Shown: positions 26,575-35,277 of the stretch, piece by piece
How the letters are laid out: every line of letters starts with the position of its first letter
Position numbering within the stretch: position 1 is the stretch's first letter
Source: Mycobacterium sp. 155
GTDB lineage: Bacteria; Actinomycetota; Actinomycetes; Mycobacteriales; Mycobacteriaceae
Reading direction: 5' to 3'
DNA length: 64,000 nt
Assembly: GCF_000373905.1 (NCBI RefSeq)
Contig: NZ_KB892705.1
Location: 1,877,909 to 1,941,908, forward strand
Position numbers and translations under genes: made by a program
Notes under the pieces: model-generated
What the model was told of the DNA's origin: nothing
The model's input: the letters and a program-made list of their open reading frames with translations, nothing else
Database searches by the model: none

Positions 26575-27324
26575 TTACCCGCCCGTGATGGTGCGGAACT
26601 GCTGCATGGCCGATCCTTGAGCGCTGCGCCGCGCCACCGGCTCCGGCACCTGTTCCTGGGGCGGAGGCTCCTGCTGTCCAGCCGCAGCCTGAGCAGCGGC
26701 TCGCAGTTGGGCCGCCATCGGCTCGGGCAGTTCGATCGCGAGAGGGGTGCGCACCGGCAGCGGTGTCTCGCCGCGGCGAATCACGGTGTCCGCCAATGAC
26801 GTCCGGGCCTCATCGGCGAGCGCGCCGATGGTGTCCGGAGCACCGTTGACCACGCACCGCACCATCCACCGGTAGCCGTCGATGCCGATGAAGCGCACCA
26901 CACCGCCGTTGCCCACGCCAACCACCTCGCGGCCCCACGGGCCGTCCTCGACAGCGACCGACGCGGCGTCCTTGCGCAACGAGTCGGTCAGTTCGGCGGC
27001 CACTTCGCGCCACAGCCCGGGACTCTTCGGAGCCGCGTAGGCCGCGATGGTGAACCTGCCGTTGGGTGTCACCACCCACACCGCGTTCGGCGCCCCAGCC
27101 TCGTTGAGTTCGACCTGAACCTGGCCACCGTCGGGCATCGGGATGAGCACCGACCCCAGGTCGAGCCGGCCCTCGGCCGCCACCGAGGCGTCATCGAAGT
27201 CCTCGACGTCGAATGGACCCACGAAGTCGTCGCCGCCGCCGGCCTCGGCCACGGCATCGGCAGCCGAATCCAGCGCCGCATCGCCCGCAGTCTGGTCTTT
27301 GTCACGTTTTCCGAATGCCATCAC
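26575..27324 (-). CDS. DUF3710 family protein
   Basis: A 249-residue protein matching actinobacterial DUF3710 (Rv2696c). An acidic, flexible N-terminus (to about 50) is followed by a folded core with [18 protein letters not shown] and [15 protein letters not shown], then a Gln/Pro/Ala-rich tail. No enzyme motif is seen. The GTG at 27324 overlaps the dut stop (GTGA), coupling it to dut; ATG 27321 directly follows. Confidence 0.8.
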   Translation of the reverse strand: MMAFGKRDKDQTAGDAALDSAADAVAEAGGGDDFVGPFDVEDFDDASVAAEGRLDLGSVLIPMPDGGQVQVELNEAGAPNAVWVVTPNGRFTIAAYAAPKSPGLWREVAAELTDSLRKDAASVAVEDGPWGREVVGVGNGGVVRFIGIDGYRWMVRCVVNGAPDTIGALADEARTSLADTVIRRGETPLPVRTPLAIELPEPMAAQLRAAAQAAAGQQEPPPQEQVPEPVARRSAQGSAMQQFRTITGG

Positions 27325-27785
27325 AAACTCGCATGTCCGCCGGAGGAACCGTGGCCACCTGCGCCACGGGAAGTGTCGGCCAGGCCGGCCTCGTCGAACG
27401 AGGTCACCTCGACCAGTTCGGGAAGTTCTACCCTCTGCACCAGCAGCTGAGCAATCCGGTCGCCGCGATTGACCACGATAGGAGTCTCAGGGTCGAGGTT
27501 GATCAGCGAAACCTTGATCTCACCGCGGTAGCCGGCATCGATGGTGCCCGGAGTATTCACGATCGAAAGTCCCACGCGCGCAGCCAAACCCGAACGGGGA
27601 TGAACCAACCCCACCATGCCGCGCGGGATGGCCACGGCAACACCGGTGGGCACCAGTGCCCGCTGCCCGGGAGCCAGTCGGACATCCTGCGCGCTGTAGA
27701 GATCGACGCCCGCGTCGCCGTCGTGCGCCCGGGCGGGCATCGGGAGATCGCGGTCCAAGCGGACCACCGCCAGAGAGTTGGACAC
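27321..27785 (-). CDS. dut: dUTP diphosphatase
   Basis: A 154-residue trimeric dUTPase that hydrolyses dUTP to dUMP, keeping uracil out of DNA. The five motifs are visible: [11 protein letters not shown] (1), [14 protein letters not shown] (2), [14 protein letters not shown] (3), [10 protein letters not shown] (4) and the Gly/Ser/His-rich tail GGHGSSGGH (5). The length equals M. tuberculosis Dut (Rv2697c). GTG 27785 gives [11 protein letters not shown], the family start. Confidence 0.97.
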   Translation of the reverse strand: MSNSLAVVRLDRDLPMPARAHDGDAGVDLYSAQDVRLAPGQRALVPTGVAVAIPRGMVGLVHPRSGLAARVGLSIVNTPGTIDAGYRGEIKVSLINLDPETPIVVNRGDRIAQLLVQRVELPELVEVTSFDEAGLADTSRGAGGHGSSGGHASL

Positions 27786-27810
27786 GACGTCACAGATTAC
27801 TCTGAGCCGC

Positions 27811-28290
27811 GTGTCAGACACGCGCGCAACCACCCAAACCGTGCGCTATCGCGAACGGTTGTGGGTGCCGTGGTGGTGGACCCTGCCGGCAGCAGTGCTG
27901 GCAGTGCTCGTCGCCCTCGAGGTCAACCAGGCAGTTTCCGCACTTCCCAATTGGGTGTCGTTCGTGGTGCTGTTCGGCGTGGCGGGTGCGGTACTCAGCT
28001 GGTTCAGCAAGGTCGAACTGCGTGTGATGGGCCAGCCGGGCGGCGCCACAGAACTGTGGATCGGCGGCGCACACCTGCCGACGAGCGTCATCGCACGCAC
28101 CGCGGAAGTGCCGCGCTCGGCCAAGACGGCGGCATTGGGTCGCCAATTGGACCCGGCCGCCTATGTCGTGCACCGGGCCTGGGTCGGCCCGATGGTGCTG
28201 GTGGTACTCGACGACCCGGACGACCCCACCCCGTACTGGCTGATCAGTACCCGGCATCCGGATCGTGTGCTGGCGGCTCTGCAGGACTGA
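27811..28290 (+). CDS. DUF3093 membrane protein
   Basis: A 159-residue protein with two adjacent membrane helices (about residues 19-60), preceded by [12 protein letters not shown], and a soluble C-terminal half ending in [19 protein letters not shown]. It matches DUF3093 (Rv2698). Function unknown. GTG 27811 lies 25 bp from the divergent dut start, so the promoters are close or overlapping. Confidence 0.82.
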   Translation: MSDTRATTQTVRYRERLWVPWWWTLPAAVLAVLVALEVNQAVSALPNWVSFVVLFGVAGAVLSWFSKVELRVMGQPGGATELWIGGAHLPTSVIARTAEVPRSAKTAALGRQLDPAAYVVHRAWVGPMVLVVLDDPDDPTPYWLISTRHPDRVLAALQD

Positions 28291-28299
28291 ACGCCCCGG

Positions 28300-28602
28300 T
28301 CAGGCGGCGCAGTCCGTGCAGATCATCCTGCCGTCCTTCTCGCTCGCGAGCCGACTACGGTGGTGCACCAGGAAGCAGCTCGAACAGGTGAACTCGTCGG
28401 CCTGCTTCGGGACCACACGCACCGACAGCTCTTCGCCGGACAGATCCGCACCCGGCAGTTCGAACGATTCGGCGGACTCAGATTCGTCGACATCGACGAC
28501 GGCCGATTGCGCCTCGTTACGCCGGGCCTTCAGCTCCTCAAGTGAGTCCTCGGAAACCTCGTCGGTCTCGGTACGCCGCGGCGCGTCGTAATCGGTAGCC
28601 AT
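28300..28602 (-). CDS. DUF4193 small zinc-ribbon protein
   Basis: A 100-residue acidic protein with a C-terminal zinc ribbon: CSSC about residues 73-76 and CTDC about 95-98, with FLVHHRSRL between. It matches DUF4193 (Rv2699c), conserved in mycobacteria. A strong purine-rich ribosome site (AGGGAGGGG) precedes the ATG, suggesting high expression. Function unknown; small zinc-ribbon proteins often contact RNA polymerase or ribosomes, which is only an idea here. Confidence 0.85.
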   Translation of the reverse strand: MATDYDAPRRTETDEVSEDSLEELKARRNEAQSAVVDVDESESAESFELPGADLSGEELSVRVVPKQADEFTCSSCFLVHHRSRLASEKDGRMICTDCAA

Positions 28603-28755
28603 AGCCCTATCCCCTCCCTAAACCTTGCAGCAGAGGTTTGTACCAGCGTCGAACGCTTTACCCAAACGATTCGTGCCCTTATTGCCACATGTTCCACTGT
28701 GATTTACATCACACCAAAGCCGTGCCTCCGTCCCTGCGCAGGACGACCTTGGCTT

Positions 28756-28761
28756 TAGAGT
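28756..28761 (+). promoter_or_regulatory. Putative -10 of cei (leaderless)
   Basis: TAGAGT, the same hexamer as in the clpC2-like promoter, ends 6 nt before the GTG at 28768. This spacing suits a leaderless transcript. No good -35 lies 17 bp upstream. Confidence 0.4.
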
Positions 28762-28767
28762 GCAGGG

Positions 28768-29418
28768 GTGGTTGCACAAATCACCGACGGCACCGCGTTC
28801 GATCGACACGGCCGCCCCTTCCGTCGGCGTAACACCCTCCCCGCCATCGTGCTGTTTGCCATCCTGGCAGTGGTGTCGCTGGTCGCGTGGATCATCGCGC
28901 TCAATCAGCCCGGCGACGTGCGCGAAGTCACGGCGTGCAATCCCCCACCGCCGGCCACCGATCCCGCGACACCCAAGCTGGGTGAGCAGGTGGCCAGATC
29001 GGCGATGATCGACATCGCTCCCGCACCCCTCGCCGACACCAAGATCCGGGTGCTCAACGCCAGCGGGCAGGGCGGCCAGGCGGGTGAGATTGCCGGAGAG
29101 CTACGCGATCTGGGCTTCGCTCAGCCAGACGCCGCCAACGATCCGATCTATAACCACACCCGCCTGGAATGCCAGGGCCAGATCCGGTTCGGCCAGTCGG
29201 GCCGGACGGCCGCTGCGGCGGTCTGGCTGGTGGCGCCGTGCACCGAACTGTTCCAGGACGAAAGGCAGGACGCCACAGTCGATCTGGCGTTGGGCACCGA
29301 GTTCGGCGAACTGGCCAGCAGCGACGACATCAACGCTGTGCTGGCCAGCCTGCGTCCCGACGCCACCGGGCCCGCCGATTCGACGCTACTGTCAAAAATC
29401 CATACCGGCGCCTGCTAG
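28768..29418 (+). CDS. cei: Cell envelope integrity protein Cei
   Basis: A 216-residue protein with one membrane helix (about 25-47) and an outside LytR_C-type domain: TKIRVLNASGQGGQAGEIAG followed by ADTLR-like ELRDLGFAQPD. Three cysteines outside may form disulfides. It matches Rv2700 (Cei), needed for envelope integrity and virulence in M. tuberculosis (from memory). Its last 27 bp overlap the end of suhB on the other strand. Start is GTG 28768. Confidence 0.88.
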   Translation: MVAQITDGTAFDRHGRPFRRRNTLPAIVLFAILAVVSLVAWIIALNQPGDVREVTACNPPPPATDPATPKLGEQVARSAMIDIAPAPLADTKIRVLNASGQGGQAGEIAGELRDLGFAQPDAANDPIYNHTRLECQGQIRFGQSGRTAAAAVWLVAPCTELFQDERQDATVDLALGTEFGELASSDDINAVLASLRPDATGPADSTLLSKIHTGAC

Positions 29419-30246
29419 GGCGTCGCGCAGCGCGGTGGCGACACCTGGCGCCGCGGCACCCACCTGACCCGCACCCGAATTGGTCGGCAACCACACCGTG
29501 GCGCCGGCTTCCGCCGCGATCAACGCCCCAGCCGCCCAATCCCACACGTGCACGCCCTCTTCGTAGTAGGCATCGAGCTGACCGGCGGCCACCATGCACA
29601 GGTCCAGTGCGCAGGAGCCGAGTCGACGTATGTCCCGCACCGCGGGCAGAAGCTGCGCCAGCACCGCGGCCTGCCGGCGCCGCCGCTCCGGGAGGTAGCC
29701 GAAGCCGGTACCCACCAACGCCATGCCCAGTTCGTCGACGGCAGTACACCGAAGCGGCGTGCTGACCCCATCGCGCAGGACTGCGGCACCTCCACCGAGG
29801 GCTGCCGAGTACACCGTTTCGGTAGCGACGTTGGCCACGGCACCCGCCACTGATCGCCCGTCCAGCTGAGCCGCGACGGACACCGCGTAAGCCGCGATGC
29901 CGTAGACGAAGTTCACCGTGCCGTCAATCGGGTCGATCACCCAGCGCAGCCCGTCGCTGCCGCCGCGGCCGCCCTCTTCTTCACCGAGCACTTCGTCCCC
30001 GGGGCGAAGCACGGCAAGCCGCTCACGCAACCACCGTTCGGTCTCGGTGTCGACGATCGTCACGGGATCGGTCGGCGAGCTCTTGGAGCGCACGGTGCGC
30101 ACGTCGCCGTCCGCTTGGTCGGCGCTGTCCGGGCCCCGCTCTCCGAATACCTCGACGCGACGGCGTCGGACGAATTCGGCGGCCTCGGTCGCCAGCTGTT
30201 CGGCTACGCCCCGAAGGACTACCGGATCGATGTTGTTGTCGGTCAC
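29392..30246 (-). CDS. suhB: Inositol-1-monophosphatase SuhB
   Basis: A 284-residue Mg2+-dependent phosphatase that makes myo-inositol for phosphatidylinositol, mycothiol and lipoglycans. Metal motifs are GEEEGG, WVIDPIDGTVNFVYG (DPIDGT) and VWDWAAGALIAAEAGA (WDxAAG). It matches Rv2701c. GTG 30246 (VTDNNIDP) is the start, close to the divergent ppgK. The tail overlaps cei by 27 bp. Confidence 0.94.
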   Translation of the reverse strand: MTDNNIDPVVLRGVAEQLATEAAEFVRRRRVEVFGERGPDSADQADGDVRTVRSKSSPTDPVTIVDTETERWLRERLAVLRPGDEVLGEEEGGRGGSDGLRWVIDPIDGTVNFVYGIAAYAVSVAAQLDGRSVAGAVANVATETVYSAALGGGAAVLRDGVSTPLRCTAVDELGMALVGTGFGYLPERRRRQAAVLAQLLPAVRDIRRLGSCALDLCMVAAGQLDAYYEEGVHVWDWAAGALIAAEAGATVWLPTNSGAGQVGAAAPGVATALRDALAGAGMDF

Positions 30247-30402
30247 ACACCTATCGCAACATCTTTCGACGAAAAAGTCGCTCGCGGGATAGCAGACCGC
30301 CCGCGAGAGCGCTGGTGAACAACTAGGGTGAGGCGCGTCGCCTTTTGCCGGCCCGTCCTGCTGCACATCGGCCTGCAACGTCTGTCCCGCAGAGGAGCAC
30401 TT

Positions 30403-31209
30403 ATGACCGTATCCGATACTCCCCCCGTCGAACCGGCCATCGACACGCCGCAGCGCCGCGGTTTCGGCGTCGACGTGGGCGGTAGCGGAGTCAAGGGCGG
30501 CATCGTGGATCTCGACACTGGCCAATTGATCGGCGAGCGGTTCAAGCTCGACACCCCGCAGCCTTCGACACCGGAAGCGGTCGCCAAGACCGTCGCCGCG
30601 GTGGTCCGGGAATTCGGCTGGACCGGCAGCCTCGGGGTCACCTACCCCGGTGTGGTCACCAACGGCGTCGTTCGCACCGCGGCCAACGTCGACAAGGGCT
30701 GGATCGGGGTCAATGCCGCAGAGGTCATCAGCGCCGAGCTCGGCGGCCAGCACGTCACGGTGCTCAACGACGCCGACGCGGCCGGCCTCGCCGAAGAACA
30801 GTACGGTGCGGGCAAGGACAAGACCGGCGTGATCGTGCTGCTGACCTTCGGCACCGGTATCGGCTCTGCGGTAATCCACAACGGTGTGCTGTTGCCCAAC
30901 ACCGAGTTTGGCCACCTGGAAGTCGGTGGCAAGGAAGCCGAGCACCGGGCCGCCTCGTCGGTCAAGGAGCGCAAGGACTGGAGCTACCGACGCTGGACCG
31001 AAGAGGTCACCGAGGTGCTGACCGTCATCGAAAACGCCATCTGGCCGGATCTGTTCATCGCCGGCGGCGGCATCAGCCGCAAGGCCGACAAGTGGATACC
31101 GCTGCTGAAGAACCGCACCCCGGTGGTTGCTGCGACACTGCAGAACAGCGCGGGAATCGTCGGCGCCGCGATGGCCGCAGTCGCGGATGTCACAGCTACC
31201 GGCCGGTAG
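30403..31209 (+). CDS. ppgK: Polyphosphate/ATP glucokinase
   Basis: A 268-residue ROK-type kinase that phosphorylates glucose with polyphosphate or ATP. The phosphate motif is GFGVDVGGSGVKGGIVDL, the glucose residues are in TNGVVRTAANVDKGW and LNDADAAGLAEE, and adenosine binding is in LLTFGTGIGSAVIHNG. It matches Rv2702. The Shine-Dalgarno AGAGGAG lies 5 nt before ATG 30403, which decides the start. The stop lies within a perfect 24-bp palindrome. Confidence 0.95.
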   Translation: MTVSDTPPVEPAIDTPQRRGFGVDVGGSGVKGGIVDLDTGQLIGERFKLDTPQPSTPEAVAKTVAAVVREFGWTGSLGVTYPGVVTNGVVRTAANVDKGWIGVNAAEVISAELGGQHVTVLNDADAAGLAEEQYGAGKDKTGVIVLLTFGTGIGSAVIHNGVLLPNTEFGHLEVGGKEAEHRAASSVKERKDWSYRRWTEEVTEVLTVIENAIWPDLFIAGGGISRKADKWIPLLKNRTPVVAATLQNSAGIVGAAMAAVADVTATGR

Positions 31210-31214
31210 CTGTG
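31191..31214. terminator. 24-bp perfect palindrome across the ppgK stop codon
   Basis: CACAGCTACCGG and its exact complement CCGGTAGCTGTG meet without a spacer, so the RNA would form a 10-bp stem with a GGCC turn. The ppgK stop TAG (31207-31209) lies in the right arm. It may slow polymerase or ribosomes before sigA; no T-run follows. Confidence 0.5.
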
Positions 31215-31424
31215 CGTTCCACGGTCGGTTACCGGCAGTTCACCATGCCAAAATTTGCCGCTCGGCACGGTGTACCCACACACTGTCGTTACAATGGTCG
31301 TCGGCGGCCGCGTACCGAATAGCGGCGAATATCCCAGCCGATACCAACGCCAACATTCGACAGCCGACGCTTTCGGTGGTGTATGCCCATGCCCACCGGA
31401 TTACGCAAGACCGAAAGGGTGTAC

Positions 31425-32837
31425 GTGGCAGCGACAAAGGCAAGCCCGGCGACCGACGAGCCGGTGAAGCGCACCGCTACCAAGACCCCCGCCAAGAAGG
31501 CCCCGGCCAAGCGGGCGGCGAAAGCTCCTGCGGCCAAGGCCGCTGCCAAGAAGGCCCCGGCCAAGCAGGCAGCGAAGGGTGCCGCGACCAAGCCCGAGGA
31601 CATCACCGACGACCTCGAGACCACCGACGATCTCGAAGCTGAGCCCGGCGACGACCTCGATGTCGAGGACACGGATCTGGAACTCGACGACCTTGACACT
31701 GACGAAGATACGGTCGAGGACGAAGACGACGAGGAATCCGACGAGGCCGACGGGGAAGAGGCCGCCGCCGCGCCTGCAGCCAAGCCCGCTCAGACCGCCG
31801 CCACCGAAGACGAGGTGGAAGAGCCTTCGGAGAAGGACAAGGCATCCGGGGACTTCGTCTGGGACGAGGAGGAGTCCGAGGCACTGCGGCAGGCCCGCAA
31901 AGATGCCGAGCTGACAGCCTCGGCTGACTCGGTGCGTGCCTACCTCAAGCAGATCGGCAAGGTGGCACTGCTCAACGCCGAAGAAGAGGTCGAGCTGGCC
32001 AAGCGCATCGAGGCCGGCCTGTTCGCCACCCAGAAGATGTCTGAGTTCGCCGAGAAGGGTGAGAAGCTCACCACCCAGGTGCGCCGCGACTACCAGTGGA
32101 TCTGTCGCGACGGCGACCGCGCCAAAAACCACCTGCTGGAGGCGAACCTGCGTCTGGTGGTCTCGCTGGCCAAGCGCTACACCGGTCGCGGCATGGCTTT
32201 CCTCGACCTGATCCAGGAAGGCAACCTCGGCCTGATCCGTGCGGTCGAGAAGTTCGACTACACCAAGGGCTACAAGTTCTCCACCTACGCCACCTGGTGG
32301 ATCCGCCAGGCCATCACCCGTGCCATGGCCGACCAAGCCCGCACCATCCGTATCCCGGTGCACATGGTCGAGGTGATCAACAAGCTCGGCCGGATCCAGC
32401 GCGAGCTTCTGCAGGACCTGGGCCGCGAACCCACGCCCGAAGAGCTGGCCAAGGAAATGGACATCACGCCGGAGAAGGTGCTGGAGATCCAGCAGTACGC
32501 GCGTGAGCCGATCTCGCTGGACCAGACCATCGGTGACGAAGGTGATTCGCAGCTCGGTGATTTCATCGAGGACTCCGAAGCCGTGGTGGCCGTCGACGCC
32601 GTCTCGTTCACCCTGCTGCAGGATCAGCTGCAGTCCGTATTGGAGACGCTTTCCGAGCGTGAGGCCGGTGTGGTCCGGCTGCGATTCGGCCTCACCGACG
32701 GCCAGCCGCGCACGCTCGACGAGATCGGCCAGGTCTACGGCGTGACGCGCGAGCGTATCCGCCAGATCGAGTCGAAGACGATGAGCAAGCTGCGCCACCC
32801 CAGCCGTTCCCAGGTATTGCGCGACTACCTGGACTGA
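31425..32837 (+). CDS. sigA: Principal sigma factor SigA
   Basis: A 470-residue housekeeping sigma factor. Residues 1-65 are a Lys/Ala/Pro-rich, histone-H1-like stretch with repeated PAKKAPAK; residues about 70-150 are very acidic. The conserved core follows: region 1.2 ([16 protein letters not shown]), region 2 ([21 protein letters not shown] and [13 protein letters not shown]), region 3 and region 4 ([15 protein letters not shown]). The GTG at 31425 (VAATKAS) matches the M. tuberculosis SigA start, with GAAAGGG 5 nt upstream; ATGs 36-42 nt upstream are less likely. The 215-bp upstream region holds a candidate -10 TACAAT at 31290-31295. Confidence 0.97.
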   Translation: MAATKASPATDEPVKRTATKTPAKKAPAKRAAKAPAAKAAAKKAPAKQAAKGAATKPEDITDDLETTDDLEAEPGDDLDVEDTDLELDDLDTDEDTVEDEDDEESDEADGEEAAAAPAAKPAQTAATEDEVEEPSEKDKASGDFVWDEEESEALRQARKDAELTASADSVRAYLKQIGKVALLNAEEEVELAKRIEAGLFATQKMSEFAEKGEKLTTQVRRDYQWICRDGDRAKNHLLEANLRLVVSLAKRYTGRGMAFLDLIQEGNLGLIRAVEKFDYTKGYKFSTYATWWIRQAITRAMADQARTIRIPVHMVEVINKLGRIQRELLQDLGREPTPEELAKEMDITPEKVLEIQQYAREPISLDQTIGDEGDSQLGDFIEDSEAVVAVDAVSFTLLQDQLQSVLETLSEREAGVVRLRFGLTDGQPRTLDEIGQVYGVTRERIRQIESKTMSKLRHPSRSQVLRDYLD

Positions 32838-32853
32838 ACGACGTCGACACCAC

Positions 32854-32892
32854 GGCGGATCGGAGCTATTCCGATCCGCCGTTGTCGTTTTT
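32854..32892 (+). terminator. Rho-independent terminator of sigA
   Basis: A perfect 11-bp stem, GGCGGATCGGA with TCCGATCCGCC, closes a 5-nt loop (GCTAT). A T-run (TTTTT, 32888-32892) follows 7 nt after the stem. This is the clearest intrinsic terminator in the window. Confidence 0.85.
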
Positions 32893-32938
32893 GAGCCGCT
32901 TCCTCAATCACCTTGTCGCCCCGGGGCTTCGCACGACC

Positions 32939-32980
32939 ATCAACCTAGATTGATAACCCAGATTGATAAATTTAGGTTGG
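32939..32980 (+). promoter_or_regulatory. Leaderless marR promoter with overlapping repeats (operator)
   Basis: A promoter reads -35 TTGATA (32950-32955), a 17-bp spacer and -10 TAGGTT (32973-32978), with ATG 32985 six nt later. CAACCTA (32941-32947) and TAGGTTG (32973-32979) form inverted arms around it. AGATTGATAA occurs twice in direct repeat with a 13-bp period (32947, 32960). MarR proteins commonly repress their own gene from such sites. Confidence 0.65.
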
Positions 32981-32984
32981 CAAT

Positions 32985-33422
32985 ATGGCGGAGCCCGCGA
33001 CCACTGAACACGTGGCCGCCGCGCTGTTCGGCGGCATCGCGCTGATAACCCGTCGGGTCCGGCAATTGCGGGCGCCCGGGGATTTGACCCTGCCCGAACG
33101 GGCCGCGCTCGAGCGCCTGGACCGCGGCGGCCCCACATCGGCGGCCGATCTGGCCCGGATCGAGCAGATCAGCCCCCAGGCGATGGGCGTCACCCTCGGC
33201 ACGCTGCAGTCCCGAGGCTTCGTGCGACGCACGCCCGATCCGCGCGACGCCCGTCGGCAGATCATGTCGCTCACCGCGCAGGGGTCCGAAATCCTGCAGC
33301 ACAAGCGCGATGCCCGGGTCCGCCATTTCGCCCAGATCCTCACCGAGCAGTTCTCGGCCGACGAGTTGCAGACCCTCGCGGCAGCACTACCGCTGCTCGA
33401 ACGACTGGGCGAACACATCTGA
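32985..33422 (+). CDS. MarR-family transcriptional regulator
   Basis: A 145-residue winged-helix repressor. The recognition region is SAADLARIEQISPQAMGVTL, the wing RRTPDPRDARRQIMSLT with the typical DxR. Helices at both ends make the dimer interface. It is likely an autorepressor and regulator of the F420-dependent enzyme 58 nt downstream. The ligand is unknown. I do not recall this pair between sigA and Rv2704 in M. tuberculosis. Confidence 0.88.
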   Translation: MAEPATTEHVAAALFGGIALITRRVRQLRAPGDLTLPERAALERLDRGGPTSAADLARIEQISPQAMGVTLGTLQSRGFVRRTPDPRDARRQIMSLTAQGSEILQHKRDARVRHFAQILTEQFSADELQTLAAALPLLERLGEHI

Positions 33423-33480
33423 GGCCACGCCTGCTGCGCGGTCGTCAGTAGATCACCAAACCAGAAAGGACACGATCCAC

Positions 33481-34350
33481 ATGGAGTTGGGAATTCACTA
33501 CATCGACTTCCTGCCGGGTGCACCCGAGAAGTTGGGCCCGACGCTGGCCCAGACCGCCGTCGCAGCCGAACAGGCCGGCGCCACCATGTTCACCCTGGCC
33601 GACCACTTCTTCCAGATGGAGCAACTCGGCAATGCCCACGACCCGTTCCTCGAGGGCTACACCTCGATGGGTTTCCTTGCCGCGCATACGAAGACGATCA
33701 CGCTGAGCATGCTCGTCACGGGCGTCACCTACCGGTATCCCGGCATTCTCGCGAAGACCATCACGACTCTCGACATACTTTCCCAAGGCCGTACAACGCT
33801 GTCGATCGGCGCCGCCTGGTACGACCGGGAGCATCACGCGCTTGGCGTGCCCTACCCGCCTCTGCGGGAGCGATTCGAGATGGTCGAGGAGACCCTGCAG
33901 ATCTGCGCACAGATGTGGAGCGACAACGACGGCCCGTACCGCGGGAAGCACTACACCCTGGCCGAGACGATCTGCGAGCCCCAGCCGATCCGGCGCCCGC
34001 CGGTACTCATCGGCGGTGACGGCGAGAAGAAGACCTTGCGCCTGGTGGCCCAGTACGCCGACATCTGGAACAGCACCAAGGGCGCATCACTCAAGCACAA
34101 AAGCGAAGTGCTGCAGCGGCATTGCGACGACGTCGGACGCGATTGCCGCGAGATCCGCAAAACCCTAGGCCTCGGTCCGGACACCGACCCGTTCGCCGAC
34201 CCGGCCGAGTTCATGCGTGCCATGGAGTCCTACGCCGAGTTGGGCGTCGAGATGGTCAACATCCCGGTGTTCCCGGGCAACCCCGACCCGGTCGGATTTG
34301 TGAACCGGCTCGGCGACGAGGTCGTACCCAAGCTGGCGCTACTGAGCTGA
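33481..34350 (+). CDS. F420-dependent luciferase-like oxidoreductase
   Basis: A 289-residue TIM-barrel enzyme of the luciferase-like (LLM) family, F420-dependent class. Diagnostic parts are ADHFFQMEQLG near residue 40, LSMLVTGVTYRYPGILAKTI, ILSQGRTTLSIGAAWYDREH and PVLIGGDGEKKTLRLVAQYA. F420-using LLM enzymes reduce or oxidise varied small molecules; the substrate is unknown. ATG 33481 has AGAAAGGA 12-18 nt upstream. It probably shares control with the MarR gene. Confidence 0.88.
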   Translation: MELGIHYIDFLPGAPEKLGPTLAQTAVAAEQAGATMFTLADHFFQMEQLGNAHDPFLEGYTSMGFLAAHTKTITLSMLVTGVTYRYPGILAKTITTLDILSQGRTTLSIGAAWYDREHHALGVPYPPLRERFEMVEETLQICAQMWSDNDGPYRGKHYTLAETICEPQPIRRPPVLIGGDGEKKTLRLVAQYADIWNSTKGASLKHKSEVLQRHCDDVGRDCREIRKTLGLGPDTDPFADPAEFMRAMESYAELGVEMVNIPVFPGNPDPVGFVNRLGDEVVPKLALLS

Positions 34351-34486
34351 CCGCGCTGCCCTTCCGGCGGCGCGCTGAGCTGCTCGTTGAGCATTTGTTG
34401 AGGAATGCGTCTGCACTGTTGAGCCGCCGTTGATGCCCGTCCGGATACTCGTTGGCAACTGTCCGCCCGCCCGAAGGGGAATCGCC

Positions 34487-35113
34487 ATGCAGCGCCGAGT
34501 ATCCACCTACGTCTACGCCGACGACCCGATCCTGCAGGCCGGCGTGATCAGCCAATTGCGCATGCGTCCCGAGATCGACGTCGTCGAATCCGGCAATCTC
34601 GACGGTGTCGAGGTAGGAATCGCGGTGGCCGACACACTCGATGACGAGACCATCCGCATCCTCCGCTCGTTGAAGAAGGCCGGCGTCGCACACACTGTTC
34701 TGGTGATGAGCGCCATCGACGACAGCACTGTCGTGACCGCCGCAGAGGTCGGTGTCAGCGGGCTGCTCCGGCGCGGTGAGGCGACACCGGACCTGCTGGT
34801 GCGCACCATCCACAAGGTGGCTGCCGGCGACGGCGTCATCCCCTCGGATCTGCTCGGCCACCTGCTGGGGCAGGTGGGCCAGCTGCAACGCCAGGTGCTG
34901 TCGCCGCGCGGGCTGAGCTTCACCGGGTTGTCCGACCGGGAGGTTCAGGTGCTGCGATTGATCGCCGACGGCCATGACACCAACGAGATCGCCCGACAGT
35001 TGTGCTACAGCCAGCGCACCGTGAAGAACGTCCTGCACGACGTCACCACCCGCCTGCAGTTACGCAATCGCTCACATGCTGTTGCCTATGCGGTACGCGA
35101 AGGGCTCATCTGA
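34487..35113 (+). CDS. LuxR/NarL-type response regulator with atypical receiver
   Basis: A 208-residue protein. Residues 1-125 form a shortened receiver: Asp12-Asp13 acidic pocket, Asp49 as possible phospho-acceptor, Ser75 as switch residue. The conserved Lys is Arg (LLRRG, about 93-97), and the loop after Asp49 lacks the usual MP. Residues 145-208 are a LuxR HTH (LSDREVQVLRLIADGHDTNE, then SQRTVKNVLHDV). No histidine kinase is adjacent, so control may not be by ordinary phosphorylation. GAAGGGGA before ATG 34487 decides the start. It converges on the STAND activator. Confidence 0.85.
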   Translation: MQRRVSTYVYADDPILQAGVISQLRMRPEIDVVESGNLDGVEVGIAVADTLDDETIRILRSLKKAGVAHTVLVMSAIDDSTVVTAAEVGVSGLLRRGEATPDLLVRTIHKVAAGDGVIPSDLLGHLLGQVGQLQRQVLSPRGLSFTGLSDREVQVLRLIADGHDTNEIARQLCYSQRTVKNVLHDVTTRLQLRNRSHAVAYAVREGLI

Positions 35114-35117
35114 TTCT

Positions 35118-35170
35118 TGCCCTGCGCACGGATGGTGCCCTCACACCGTGATCTGCTGTGCCGCAGGGCA
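35118..35170. terminator. Compound hairpin between convergent regulators
   Basis: TGCCCTGCG (35118-35126) pairs with CGCAGGGCA (35162-35170); inside, CACGG pairs with CCGTG. The structure sits right after the response-regulator stop, upstream of the converging activator's end. It could end transcription, though no T-run is present. Confidence 0.4.
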
Positions 35171-35277
35171 GTTGGCGTGAGCTTGGTGGTGTCGCCGGTC
35201 GACGCGCTCGGCCCGGCCATCAACACTTCATCAAGGAAACCCCGACACCTTGTGGTTTTGGCCACGGCGCGAGCCGG

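Noticed and set aside
28669..28695. ECF-type promoter on the minus strand before DUF4193 (GGAAC ... CGTTTG)
   Set aside because: The spacing of about 22 bp is too long for an ECF sigma promoter.
31401..32798. 465-residue minus-strand frame opposite sigA
   Set aside because: It mirrors the sigA codons; sigA is certain by motif, and the frame has no start signal or known domain.
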